NCBI GenBank assembly: GCA_028583415.1
Contig: CM053276.1
Coordinates: forward strand, 59,625,510 to 59,689,509
Direction: 5' to 3'
Source of the DNA: Protea cynaroides
Taxonomy: Eukaryota; Streptophyta; Magnoliopsida; Proteales; Proteaceae
Length of the DNA: 64,000 nt
Positions 22,236-34,454 of this stretch are shown here, one piece after another; the first letter of the stretch is position 1; each line of letters starts with the position of its first letter. The notes under the pieces are model-generated. The model made no database searches, had not been told where the DNA came from, and worked only from the letters and a program-made list of their open reading frames with translations. Made by a program: the position numbers and the translations under genes.

Positions 22236-22610
22236 TGCAATAAATCCCATGTCTAATAGAGGTAAAGCTAAATGCGGAAAATCATAAGTACCTCCCATTA
22301 CGTGACCGTTCACCGCCATCTCTGATCCAACCTGCAATAGCTTCTTTGCATGTTCTCCTGTGTATGCAAATGAAGAAGATAGAGAAGAAGGGGATAGAGT
22401 TTCTGTGTACTCCTTATTCTTAGACAAAGAAAACATAATGGAAATTCTCAATTGCATAAGTGTACACAGGACCCCACCCTTGGATTATATAGATCAATCG
22501 TCTCCTCCCATAAAAGATCGACGGTGATCTGGGTGCCACATGTCACAGATCCTAATGTTAATTATCCAACTTAGGTGGGGCCAGGTGGCATGTGGGCCAC
22601 CTGACTTACA
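22236..22610 (-). repeat. 3' LTR of the complete copia element
   Basis: TGCAATAAATCCC to GACTTACA; pair of 29133-29508. Confidence 0.93.
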
Positions 22611-22620
22611 TTCTCCCACT
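22611..22620 (-). other. Polypurine tract of the copia element
   Basis: TTCTCCCACT on the plus strand (AGTGGGAGAA on the minus strand), directly adjoining the 3' LTR. Confidence 0.8.
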
Positions 22621-23024
22621 TGGCCCATATTGCCACATGGCAAGCCACTTTATGGTTATTAACATGATGTATGGCCATACAATAATTTTTGGATCCTTCT
22701 TTATGGACTTGTTCTTTATGTTCATAATGAAACTCCCAAAACATGAATCATGGCGGTGCATGTCCCAGTATTAGAGTACTGTGGAAACATTTCCTTCCAT
22801 GTATTACAATAGATTGTTTATTTTACAATGAACCTCAATTGTGGCTACCCTACTTTATAGAATCAATTCAACAATCGATTCAAGGGTCAAACTTTATTGC
22901 CTAGAAACTTTATAGGCATCTGTCATTACAAAATTTTATGTATACAACTAAAAAATGACAGAAAAAAAAATAACTTTATTTTTAAATCATCAAAACTTTA
23001 CATTGCATGTCACAGTAAAAACAT

Positions 23025-26000
23025 TTAGCTACTTAATGATCTACATAGTCCCATAGGATCCACGTGTGCCACAAACACATTGGCCGGAAGACCTTTAGTG
23101 AAAGGATCTACTATCATATCATCAGTGCCAATATGCTCTATCTGAACGCGACGATCTCGAACGTCTTCTTTAACAACAAAATATTTTATCTCAATGTGTC
23201 GGCAGCGACTCACTGAGCATGTGTTGTTAGAGAAACTTACTGCTGAAGTATTGTCACAGTAGATCTTTATAGGTCTTTCAATTGAACTTATGACCTTTAA
23301 ATCTATGACAAACTTTCTCAACAAAGATGCCTGAGAAACTGCTTCATAGCATGCCACCACTTCAGCTTCCATAGTAGAAGAGGCTGTCTTAGGTTGCTTT
23401 ACGTTGCGCCAAGACACTGCTCCTCCAGCTAACAAAAATATGAAGCCTGAAGTAGACTTCCTCGTATCTCCACATCCAGCATAATCTGAATCTGAGTAGC
23501 CGATCAGCTCCAAATCATCAACATGCCTATATGTGAGCATGTGATCCTTGGTGCCCTGTAGGTACCTCAGTACTTTCTTTGCTGCTTTCCAATGTGGTAA
23601 ACCAGGGTTCTTTTGGAACCTTCCTAAAACTCCCACTGCAAAAGTGATGTCAGGCCTAGTACAGACCTGAGCATACATTAAACTGCCTACTACTGATGCA
23701 TAGAGAATATTTTGCATAGCCTGCTGTTCCAGATTGGTTTTCGGACATTGCTCCAGACTGAGTCTGTCGCCTTTAATTACAGGTGCTACACTTGATGAGC
23801 ATTGCTTCATCTTGAATCTTTCCAAAACTTTGTCAATGTAACCTTTTTGGGATAGCCCTAATGTCTTAAGAGACCTTTCCCTATGTATCTCTATGCCTAA
23901 AACATAAGAGGCTTCACCCATATCCTTCATGTCAAAGTTTTGGGCCAAGAAATGCATCGTCCCATGTAACATCCCTAGATCATTGCTAGCTAAGAGAATG
24001 TCATCCACATACAACACTAATATGGTGAAACTAGTTCCCTTGATCTTTATGTAAATGCATTGATCAGCTCGATTCTCCACAAAACCATAGGAAGTGATCG
24101 TGCTATCAAACTTCAAATACCACTGTCGGGAAGCTTGTTTCAAACCATATATGGACCTCTTAAGCTTGCATACTAAATGACCTCCTTTATCCGAAATAAA
24201 ACCTTCAGGTTGACTCATGTACACCTCCTCCTCTAAATTACCATTTAGAAAAGCCATCTTGACATCCATTTGGTGCAGCTCAAGATCATAGTGAGCCACC
24301 AGTGACATGATGATTCTCAAAGAATCTTTCCTAGATACCGGAGAAAAGGTTTCTTTATAATCAATTTCAGCCCTTTGATTAAAACCTTTTGCCACCAGTC
24401 GGGCCTTGTATCTTTCGATGTTACCGTGTGAGTTAGTTTTGGTCTTGAAGACCCACTTACACCCCACAAGGGAGGTTCCCTTAGGTAATTCTACAAGTTC
24501 CCACACTTGATTCTTTGACATGGATTCCATTTCTTGCTTTATGGCATCATACCATAAAATGGAATCTTTGCTATGAACAGCCTGTGCATATGACGTTGGA
24601 TCTTTATTTATTCCAATATCATTTCCACAGTCTAGGAGATATACCTGATAATCTGAAGAAATTGCCGACTTTCTTTCTCTAGAGGACCTTCTCAAAACTT
24701 GTGGCTCAGGAACAATAGGTTCATTGACAACTGGCTCTTGATGTGGTGTATCTTGATGTGGTACATCTTGATGTGGTAATTCATTATGAGCTTGTGGTTG
24801 CTCATGAACCACAGGTACCACTAGAAAAGGGATAAAACCTTGACCACTAGATGTGGAAGGGATTATCGAGACATCTTGTTCATGGAACTCAATGTTTCGA
24901 CCTTGTATACTCCCACTGTTGTCGCCATCCTCTAGAAATTTAGCAACTTTCGACTATACAATGGTAAGGGTATATGAGGGACAGTAAAACTTGTAACCCT
25001 TAGATCTTTCAGAATAGCCAATGAAATATCTACTGATAGTTCTAGGGTCCAGCTTCTGAAGGTGTGGATTATAGACTCTTATTTCAGCTTTACAGCCCCA
25101 TATGCGAGTATGCTTCAAACTGGGTTTCCATCCATTCCACAACTCAAAAGGAGTCTTAGGAATCGACTTGGATGGTACCCTGTTCAAGATATATACTGCA
25201 GTCTTTAGAGCTTCACTCCACAACTTCAGAGGCAAACATGAATTGCTTATCATACTTCTGACCATGTCCAATAATGTACGATTTCTTCTTTTAGCAACGC
25301 CATTTTGATCCGGAGATCCAGGCATGGTATATTGGGCTATAATACCTTGCTCTTGAAGATATCGTGCAAACGGACCAGGTCTTTGACCTTGTTCTGTGGT
25401 TCTACCATAATATTCACCACCTCTATCTGATCTCACGATCTTGATCACCTTTCCAGTTTGTTTCTCTACTTCTATCTTGAAGTTCTTAAAAGCATCTAAT
25501 GCTTCATCTTTATGAACTAGAAGATAGAGATACATGAATCGTGAGTGGTCGTCTATGAAGGGGATAAAGTATCTCTGACCATTCAAACAGGGAGTGGGAA
25601 AAGGTCCACAGATATCCGTATGTATGATTTCCAAAATCTCAGTTGATCTTCTGGCACCTTTATTGGTTTTGTTGGTCTGCTTCCCCTTGATGCAGTCCAC
25701 ACAAACCCCCAAGTAAGAGAAATCTAGAGTCTCAAGTACTCCATCATTCACTAACCTTTTTATTCTGTCACTAGATAAGTGACATAATCTAAGGTGCCAT
25801 AATTTAGAAGACTTCTCATTCACATTCATTCTTTTTATGCCAATATTATTAACAAAAAGTAAATTACTTTCATATGTTGGATCTAAATTTAAAAGAAACA
25901 AACCATCAATTAAAGAACCTAAACCGATTATTACATCGTCCTTTATTAACTTTATGACTGAACCAGAAAACTCAAACACATAATTCATAAGTGTTAATCT

Positions 26001-27083
26001 GGAAACAGAAACCAGGTTCTTAGCAAAAGAAGATACATAACATGTGTCTTTTAAATCCAACACAAAACCAGACTGCAAAACTAATCTGTAGACTCCTATA
26101 GCTTCCACTTGAGATTGCATCCAGTTTCCTGAATAGATGTGTCTCTCATTTTCCTTCGAAAGTCTTGTCTGCAGAAATCCCTGCATGGTATTGGCAACAT
26201 GGATTGTAGAACCAGAAGCAATCCACCAATTATTTGAATGAGAATTAATTAAATTGGATTCATAGCAAACATAAGATAAGAAAATACCTTTCTTTTCCAA
26301 CCATTTCTTGTACTTAGGGAAATCCTTCTTCACATGTCCTTTCTTCCTGCAGAAGAAGCATTTAGGAGAAGCTTTAATACCATCATTCTTTATTGGTATT
26401 TTCCCCTTATTCTTCTTCTTTGAGAACTTGCTGCTTTGCCCTTTGTTAGAAGTGGTTGCCAGATGTGCAACTTCCATATTGCTCCCCTTGAGTTTGCCTT
26501 CCTCTTGCACACACATATTCAGTAGTTCATTCACTGACCATTTTGCCTTCTGTGTGTTATAAGAGACTTTAAAGGTGTCATACTCCTTTGGAAGGGAGTT
26601 AAATATGAAAGTGACTAAGAAATTTTCTTGAACCTCATATTCCAAATTCTTTAACTGAGAAGCAATGTCCCTCATTTTCATGATATGATTACGAACTCCT
26701 TTCTTACCACTGTGCCGCATGGTGCTTAATTGTTCCATTAGGGATGATGCTAATGCCTTGTCTGAACTAACAAATTGAGAATCTATTGCCTACATGTATT
26801 CAGAGAAAAGCTTACATTCAGGAATGGACCCTCTAATGTTCCTTGCAATGTTATTCATGACAATCATTAACCCTAAATGGTTAGACTGCTCCCATTTTTC
26901 ATAATGGGCAATTTGGGTTGGCGTACTGGAGTCCGTAAGTTCAGTAGGCTTATCTACACGGAGCGCCAAGTCCAAATCCATACACTCTAATGCTATGTGC
27001 ACCTTTTCTTTCCAATCTTTAAAGTTTTCCCCAGTAAGCATTGGGAGAGTGATCTGGTTATTATAAGCTGCAGATAAACACAA
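23025..27083 (-). pseudogene. Copia Gag-Pol polyprotein with two in-frame stops
   Basis: One minus-strand frame runs from 27083 to 23025 (about 1350 codons), broken only by stops at 26790-26792 and 24954-24956. The order is Gag (LTGENFKDWKEKVHIALECM), a zinc knuckle CFFCRKKGHVKKDF (last Cys is Phe), protease (WWIASGSTIHVA, catalytic Asp replaced by Ala), and integrase zinc-binding domain (HLRLCHLSSDRI...CVDC). Then follow the integrase core (HTDICGPF, then NGVAKRRNRTLLDM with the catalytic Glu replaced by Lys), RT (VYMSQPEGF, YVDDILLASND intact) and RNase H (GYSDSDYAGC, KSTSGFIFLLAGGAVSWRN). No ATG opens the frame. A 3' splice-site-like sequence precedes it. Confidence 0.93.
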
Positions 27084-27654
27084 AAAAAAAAAAAAAAAAA
27101 CTTTAGATTTATGGCATACTATTATATACTGATATCAACCCACGTCAATAACCAGTAACACACTAAATTAATTATAATCTACCTGTGGGCTAAACTTATA
27201 ATCAATTTAGTATGAGAAACTTTACACTAAGTTGATTGACATCAACTTAAGTGATAGACTGATGTATGCTATAAAACTACCTATGGGCTAAGAATATAGT
27301 ATACATCTGTCCAAAACTTTATTAGTAAGACTAGAATACTACACTACAATTCAGAAGGTTGTTCTACACCTGTAGGCAGAAGAATGTCCCCTCTTTCTTG
27401 CAGTTTCACACCTTATCTTATTCCATCTTTTGACAAAAGAAAAGAGCATTTCCCTGAGGGGAAAATATTCAATCCCAATGTAAAAGATGCAATTTTGTGA
27501 TGCCTACCTTTATAAGGATATTTTATTATTTTTTTATTATTATTAGTATTTTTTTTTTTGTCATTTATGGCATCCTTTAAATAAACATCCATTTGTGTTA
27601 ACATAAGCCTAATAATCTTAAAGAGTTCTTAATGGCTTATTCTTTACTTTTTGT

Positions 27655-28035
27655 AACACTAAATTTTAATGGCGTTTGTTACTGTCACTAAAACAGTGAC
27701 AACAAACTTACTGTATTCCTATATTTAGTGGCGTTTATTCTATAATGTCACTAAACAGTAAGATAAATCATTATGTTATGTACATCTATAGACAGACAGT
27801 GGCGTTCTGTCTTTAAATGTCACTAAAACAGTGCGTAATACATTCTGTTATGTTTATAGATACAGTGACGTTCTGTCTGTAAATGTCACTACAAGAAAAC
27901 TAGATTTTTAGCGACGTTCAGAACACACTGTCATAACAAATATAGTCACTGTTCTTTAACTTTTTGCGACGTTCAGAACAAACTGTCATAAAAGTGCAGT
28001 CACTAAAATAGTGACGTTCCGTTCATAACTATATA
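27655..28035. mobile_element. CACTA-like terminus with subterminal repeats inside the copia leader
   Basis: CACTACAAGAAAACTAG at 27887 has the form of a plant CACTA (En/Spm) terminal inverted repeat. Around it are many copies of GTGACGTTC / GCGACGTTCAGAAC and GTCACTAAAACAGTG, typical of subterminal motif clusters. I cannot find the partner terminus or a 3-bp duplication, so this may be a truncated or rearranged end. Confidence 0.5.
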
Positions 28036-28659
28036 ATGGTGAAAAATAATAAAAAACATTCAATAATATTAATTATCACCAAAAGCATAACAGAATCACC
28101 TAGTTCAGGTCTGGGTCAAAACGGAAACAAACCCAACCAAAATGGTTCATACTGGCTCAACCAATCCGGTCCAACCATAATGGGTCCATATCCAGGTTAA
28201 ACTGTGGGTCCTCGGGTCGGCCATCTGAGCCGATCCGACCCGACAAAACTATCTGGACCGGGTTGAATCTAGGTAATCCATATATTTAATAACCCTTTTT
28301 TTTATTATTATTATTATTTAAATAACAAATGGGCCAGTCATTTAGCCCATAATTCAATAATAAAGCTCATCAATGATGGGCTTTGAACAATTAGAAACAC
28401 AAAACCCCAATAACGTATGTTTTTTAAAAAAAAAACTTTGACTTTCCAAACAAACCATCAAAAGCATATTCTATTTTCAAAACATGCCATCGCACATTCT
28501 TACTAAACCGTTATTGATTCAACGTATTCGATTGAATGCGTGACAACAAAAAACGTACGTTACAACACCCAAAACGTAACGGCTTCTACCACGGCGCCGC
28601 CGCAACCAAGAAAATCGCCGCCACCATTACCAACCGGCAACACAACAGTTTATGCAAAC

Positions 28660-28975
28660 TGTTGCTGGCCGCGCAAGGCTGCGGTAGGCTGGCCGTTGCG
28701 GGCTGGCCTGCTGCAGCTAGCGCCACCAGCAGCAGTCGCTACTGGCTGTTGCTGGTTGGGTGTCTGTGGGCCTGCAGGTTCTGGCAGCCAGCCTGCGGGT
28801 TGCTGGTTCGCTGGCTGGCCAGCAGCCTGCGGGTGTGTGCCCGCTGGCCTGCTGGCCTGTGGGTCGGCAGCCAAGTGGGTGCACACCTTCGCTGGCTGGC
28901 CGGCAGCCTGCTGGTGTGTGCCCGCTGACCTGCTGGCCTGTGGGTCGGCAGCTAAATGGGTGCACACCGACATGG
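28660..28975. repeat. GC-rich minisatellite (81-bp unit)
   Basis: Two nearly identical 81-bp units start at 28809 and 28890 (CGCTGGCTGGCC...GTGGGTCGGCAGC...GGGTGCACACC), preceded by shorter related GCTGG-rich segments from 28660. The composition is sharply different from the AT-rich surroundings. Open frames over it are Ala/Pro/Gln- or Trp/Cys-rich and not convincing genes. Confidence 0.8.
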
Positions 28976-29116
28976 TACCATTGGTGCCGATTCTTTAGTA
29001 TTAAAAAAATATATATATATATATATATATATATGCTTTCCTTGCTTGGGTCTGTCGGAAAAATTAAAAAGGGGAAAACCACATATTCTTTAAGGTGGAC
29101 AGAGGGCGGGAATACA

Positions 29117-29129
29117 GGCTCTGATACCA
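29117..29129 (-). other. tRNA-Met primer-binding site of the copia element
   Basis: GGCTCTGATACCA on the plus strand, i.e. TGGTATCAGAGCC on the minus strand, three bases from the 5' LTR at 29133. A perfect match to the plant initiator-Met tRNA type site. Confidence 0.9.
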
Positions 29130-29132
29130 AAA

Positions 29133-29508
29133 TGCAAGAAATCCCATGTCTAATAGAGGTAAAGCTAAATGCGGAAAATCATAAGTACTTCCCATTACGT
29201 GACCGTTCACCGCCATCTCTGATCCAACCTGCAACAGCTTCTTTGCCTCTTCTCCTGTGTATGCAAATGAAGAAGATAGAGAAGAAGGGGATAGAGTTTC
29301 TGTGTACTCCTTATTCTCAGACAAAGAAAACCTAATGGAAATTCTCAATTGCATAAGTGTACATAGGACCCCACCCTTGGATTATATAGATCAATCGTCT
29401 CCTCCCATAAAGGATCGACGGTGATCTGGGTGCCACATGTCACAGGATCCTAATGTTAATTATCCAACTTAGGTGGGGCCATGTGGCATGTGGGCCACCC
29501 GACTTACA
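29133..29508 (-). repeat. 5' LTR of the complete copia element
   Basis: TGCAAGAAATCCC to GACTTACA; pair of 22236-22610. A TATATA-type stretch (29382-29388 region) could serve as promoter, but this is not tested. Confidence 0.93.
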
Positions 29509-29513
29509 TCCAA

Positions 29514-30787
29514 CACTCACTGCACACAACATAAGCTTACTCTGTGTCCACAGAAAGCTCATAATATTAATTTTTTAGGCTAATGATTGCCTTACAATTT
29601 TCCTTCACTAGCTAGGCATTCAACATAATCACCTAAACTAGCATTCATTGAGTACAGGAATTAAGCAATGCAACTCATACATTGTTAGAAATCTTACAAC
29701 CCTTGTGTGGTATTTCCTGATACACTACCTCTAAGATGTTTCTATGAAGCCTGACACAACTCTAAGATCTACTAGATTCTTCAAGTCTTTCTACATAATG
29801 AGAAACTTAAGTTTTCAAGTGAAGACAGTCACAATGAGGATCCCTTTCCTTTTTCCACTCTCGTTCTCCACATCCAAGCTCATACCTCTCTCATTGATGG
29901 CTAATACTCAGTCTACCCTTCATTGAAGCACACGTCCCTTCAAGGAGGCTCTTCTCTTCAACATAGCCTCAACACATCTTCTAGCTCTTCCTAGGCTCAC
30001 TTAAGCTTTTATAGCTCTTCTTCAATGGCAAACCATCATTCAATGCTTTCAATGCATTAAGAACATACCAAACACCATTGTAACTCTCCTTAGAGCTTCA
30101 AACAATATCCACTGCTCACCAACACTCATTCAAGGTCTTCAATACAACTTAATGGAGCCCCATTGAACTCATGGAAGGTTGGTGATAAGAATCAAAGCCT
30201 TAAACCCACACCACACCTTCAAGAGAGGGTTTTTGACACAAAAAAAACAAGAGCTTCTCTCGCTTCTTCATCCACAAAACATTCCCAAGTGTGTAGACCA
30301 TTCAAAAATAAGAATCTTGCAATTTGAATAGTCCGATTTGGACATCAAATGAGCAAGATATGCTCAAAATAAGATCCATAAGTGAAATTATTTGAAACAA
30401 AATCTTTCAAGATAATACTATGTACCAAGCAATTCCTTAAAGTTATCTTCCTGACATGTCAAACTTGTTATCGAGTTCTGATTGGTTGGCTCAAGAACCT
30501 CTGATATTTACCATTAGATGAAGGCTTAAAAGGTGAGATTTCTTTATAGCCGTTCGATCACCTTAATCGTGTTAGACGCGATCGGGTTTGATAATAGTCG
30601 TAGGATCTTGATCTACCCGCTGCCCTACGGTGTTCGCCACACACTGAATCATGCCATTTGCTTCATGCATTGTGGCCATCATTATAGGTTGCATCCAACC
30701 AATGGGGATTCTCATGAGAGGACCTTGCTCCGTCCATCGAGAACCACCATAGCCCATCATTTTTTGATCCGTCAGATTCGGATCTGA
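29514..30787 (-). repeat. Continuation of the interrupted copia LTR, outer end uncertain
   Basis: Resumes after the TCCAA duplication. The sequence is C/A-rich and noncoding (for example ACTCACTGCACACAACATAAGC, then CTTCATTGAAGC-like motifs). No gene is recognised. I place the end near 30787 only because the character of the sequence changes there. Confidence 0.4.
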
Positions 30788-31165
30788 CTGATGCAGCTCA
30801 TCCATGGCCTTTTAATTTCATTTATGATAATTACGGAGAGGCCCTTTTACTTATGATAATTGCAAATAAATCCTCCAATAATTAAAATTTTATACTGATT
30901 TCCCTGTTACATACCAACTCACCGAGAGCTCCCTTTTTTGGTCTTTTCATGCGGTCCCACCAAAATTACGATATCTCCCTCATCCGACGTCGGAATTGAG
31001 TTATTTAAATTACGTTGCAAAGCCAACTCAATGATCTACATCTGATGGATATTGCATATATAGACTGTTTGGTGTGGTTGGTGAATCACAATAGGCGTGG
31101 GGATCTTGGGTGGTTTGGGTGACCCGGGTATCATGACTGCATTGTAAAATGTGTTGTAACAACAT
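30788..31165. other. Unassigned stretch, LTR-like
   Basis: No gene. The segment with 'acgatatctccctcatccgacgtcggaattgag' resembles 13250-13290 in the Tat-type solo LTR in wording and order, so it may be a truncated Tat-type LTR. Confidence 0.3.
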
Positions 31166-31983
31166 ATATCACAATATTGGATGACATGTTGTAACTCAAA
31201 CACAGGCAACCTATGATAATGTCCTTATTACTATGGACCCATCTCCTCAAGTGTAGGCACCACAAGTCCTGTAAAAACAAGAAGCCGATAGTAGGCTTCG
31301 TCAACTATCTGCGTCGATTTACCTATTCATTAGCAGAAGTTTCATTACATGTGTTAAATAACTTATAAACCACATTGGATATGCTCTAAATATTCTAATG
31401 CGGGTCCCAAGGCAAGCCGAAAACCCAATGATTAGTCCCCGAAAGCTTAAACTAGGCAAACGGGCTTTCATTAGCCAATGAGGTGGATGGTACCAGCTGT
31501 AGGTGCCGCAGGTTTTACCTACTGGTTGAGCCTTGTAAACCCACTATGAGTGAGCTGGTGGATCGATCCGCCGACTCCTTAACAAATAGCCTAAGCCGAA
31601 TCCTTGTGGTCAGTTGGCCCTAAGAGCTTAGTTGTGGGATACTATCCTGCAGATCATGCCACTGGCTAGTCTGCCGGTTGAGCCCAGCCAATAATACCTT
31701 AAATATGGGGCCTGGTAGAGGATGAGGGCCTTGCTGGCCCCATCCGCCAGCTAGATCACACTTGGTATATGTACCAAAGCTAGGGGCAAGGGCATTGCCC
31801 CATCCACCAGCTCAAATCCGCCAGCTGAGTCCAAGAAACTAGACTCAACGGGGGAAGACGAAGTAAACATGAGGAGGATGCCTCTCCAACATCTTTTATT
31901 GGTGAAAAAATGGAAGGGAACATATTCCCCACCCTTGCTAGTCTTATCATATTCATGAATACCTCCATTGGAGGTGAGAGTAG
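31166..31983 (-). repeat. Second Tekay-like LTR (left part, truncated)
   Basis: ATTGGATGACATGTTGTAAC at about 31181 matches the shared motif in the Tekay-like LTRs at 17283 and 38871, and the following order is similar. The LTR continues at 36129-36670 after the Tat-type solo LTR. The left end lacks the TGTCACACCCCG start, so it is truncated. No gene is seen. Confidence 0.55.
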
Positions 31984-34139
31984 TGTAAGACCCCAATTTT
32001 GGTCCCCATCTATCGGGGTTATTTTTGTCATTTTAGGTCGTGTTACGATTTACGTACATTTAGGTTATTATGGAAAATATAAATAAAAAAGGGAAAATCT
32101 TCAAAACAAGAAAAAAGTATATGATGCAAAAGAAAAAAAATGCATAAATTGATTTGGGCCAGTTTAGGTCCGATTTCTTTGTTTGTTTTAGGTAGTTATA
32201 AGTTTTAAATAGGTTCAAGTTTTGAAATGGGTTTAGGTTTAAATTAGTGGGCTTCAGGTTGTTTCTTGTTCTAAATGGGTTTGGGTTTACTTTATAATGA
32301 TGGTTTAGATCATTCTGGTTTAAAGTAGGAGCAAATGGGTAAATAAGAGGGGACTTAAAGGAGCTAAAGCCATAACCCGAAAGAGGGGTCATTTGTAAAA
32401 ACGAAGGGGAGAAAGAGGTTAGTGGCGGCTAGGAAATAGGGAAAAGGAATGGAGGGCGATTGGAGAGAAGAAAGGAATAAATATGAGATAGGGAGAGAGA
32501 ATGTCGGCTGTTGAAAACAAAATAGGAAGAAGAGGGAAAAGCAGCTGAAAACAATGAGAACAGTGAGGGATTGAGAGTCATAAAATTGGGCTGGGGTCGT
32601 GAGGATATAAAAAGAGGTAGAGAAAGGGGTTGGAGATAGCTGCAAGCTGGAGATGTGAGAGAACAAAGTGAGAAAAGCTACGAGAAACGTGAGGTAGATG
32701 AAGGAGAGATTGCAGAGCAAGGGAAAGTTGCAGAAGAAGAAGGAAGAAGTGGAGAGAAGAATGAAGGAAGGAATGGCGGTTGAAGTAGAATGCTGAAGTT
32801 TATCACATATGGCTTCTCCAGAAGTTTTAATTAAAAGAAAGTACAACAATGGCTTTGGAGAGCTTGTTTTCAGGTTGCAACAACTCTAGTAATGGATGAT
32901 TTGTCAGAGGTTCCCCATAGGATGTCAAATGCGATTTCTTTGCGGTTTTATTGTAAACCTAAACTTAAAGTTGGAAAAGTCTCCTTTATTGTTGATCGGG
33001 AGAAGGCAACTGAATTTGTCATAGTGCATTTTGGTGTTATTCATTGAATGAACAGTTATGTAAACCAAGAGATTGAGTGCATTATATCATTCCAAGTGAC
33101 ACTTGAGAAGCTCCTAGAAATACCAAAGCATGATTCTAGAGATAAAGGCAAATCATTGGAAATAGGCTTGGGGTTTTAGGAGAAGGCCTCTCTATGATTG
33201 ATATTAATTTTAAATGTGCTGAGATATGGGTGATGAAGAATCCAATGAGATGCAGTCCTTGGAGACAAGATGTTTGGATCTTTGTCCCATAGAGAAATCA
33301 GGCTTGGGGATGGAAGTTCTGAGTTGACTCATAGCTTAACAAATGAAAACAACCTTCCTCCAAGTACGCTTTTCTTTATTACTTGGTCTTTAATTCACCT
33401 TTGTGAATTTAGTGTTTGTCTCATCTCTAAGAATGCCTCTAGATCAATCTGTGTTTGTTTAGTTTCCACTCCATGTGAATGCTAGGTCTAATTTCCAGCT
33501 TCTGTTAAATCTCGTTTGATCCCTAAATTTCCGTACGTGAGTGATTTGGTTTCTCTCTCAAGAAGTTGGTCTGATTGCATGCACGTTTGATTGTAGGTTT
33601 GATGCAAGGTTGATTTGGTTTGAATATGAATTCAATTGATTTATTTTGAGGTTGTCAAAACCTGATTTATCCACACCATGGAATCCACTCAGCTATATGT
33701 TGTGAATCCAATTTTGTCTTGCGGGCTACCCAAGTGCACCCTTGCTCTTCATCTTTTGATTGGTCAATTTTTCCGTTACTTACTTGCTGTCCATATATTC
33801 ATCAATTGTGGTTTGTTAAGCTGGTTGTCATGCTTGTTCATATTTAAGTGCTTAGGATGATTTAATTCTTGCCCAGACCAGTCTTAATACTTGATCTAGC
33901 TTATGCCTGAATTGGATCAATTGCATTTGCTCCATCCCCAAGCAATGCATCCTCACTCTAGCTAATCTCGATTTGTAATAGTTTAAGGTGTGAGTCCCCT
34001 CTCCCAATGTTGTGAATGTTTAGGGTGGCTCCACTGAGTCCATTCTTGTTGGGATTCCCAAATCCCATGTTACTAGTGTGGCCCCGCCTAGGTTGTGGTC
34101 CCGCTCAACCATTAGGGTTGGTCCCAAATTTGGTTTCCC

Positions 34140-34240
34140 CTCTTCCAAAAAAGAAAAAAAAAAGAAAGAAAAAGAAAAAGAAAATACAAAAAAAAAAAGA
34201 AAAAGAAAAGAAAAGAAAAGAAAGAATACAAAAAATGTGT
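34140..34240. repeat. A/G-rich simple sequence
   Basis: AAAAAGAAAG-type run inside the Tat-type LTR. Lys-rich open frames here are artefacts. Confidence 0.85.
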
Positions 34241-34454
34241 TATGTTTTCTTGTTACAAGTGACGGTTGAGATCATGTTTGATCCCCAACCTAGGTTTATT
34301 CAGTTCTATCTGTGGCCTTAGGGCATTTCGGGGTTGTTTGATAAAACTTCAACTCTGGGATTCTTACTTCTGGTTCAAATTTCTACTCCAACTTCAAAAG
34401 GATTCAAGAGTATGAGGGAGTAGAAACATGTTTGTTAACCTAATTTAGTCATGG

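Larger units (their letters stand above)
27084..29116 (-). other. Long noncoding leader of the copia element
   Basis: About 2 kb between primer site and the first gag codon. On the minus strand the gag frame is preceded by a T-run and TTTATCTGCAG, like a plant 3' splice site, so part of this leader may be an intron. It contains CACTA-like terminal repeats (27655-28035), a (TTA)n stretch near 28297-28318, a GC-rich minisatellite (28660-28975) and a (TA)n run at 29010-29033. Confidence 0.55.
22236..29508 (-). mobile_element. Complete Ty1/copia retrotransposon, minus strand
   Basis: The LTRs are 22236-22610 (375 bases) and 29133-29508 (376 bases), both starting TGCAA and ending GACTTACA. They differ at about a dozen positions by eye. 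A 5-bp duplication TCCAA flanks it (22231-22235, 29509-29513). The primer site (29117-29129), polypurine tract (22611-22620) and a Gag-PR-INT-RT-RNaseH polyprotein in one frame are all present. The polyprotein has two stop codons and several catalytic substitutions, so it is not autonomous now. The leader between primer site and gag is about 2 kb, unusually long. Confidence 0.95.

Noticed and set aside
28536..29335. Overlapping frames of 96-191 codons on both strands
   Set aside because: Products of the GC-rich minisatellite and the copia LTR. No family content; they change character with the repeat unit.
32060..32849. Two minus-strand frames (110 and 161 codons) inside the second Tat LTR
   Set aside because: Phe/Ser/Leu-rich, low-complexity translation of an A/G-rich LTR stretch; no domain, and the span is a noncoding LTR.
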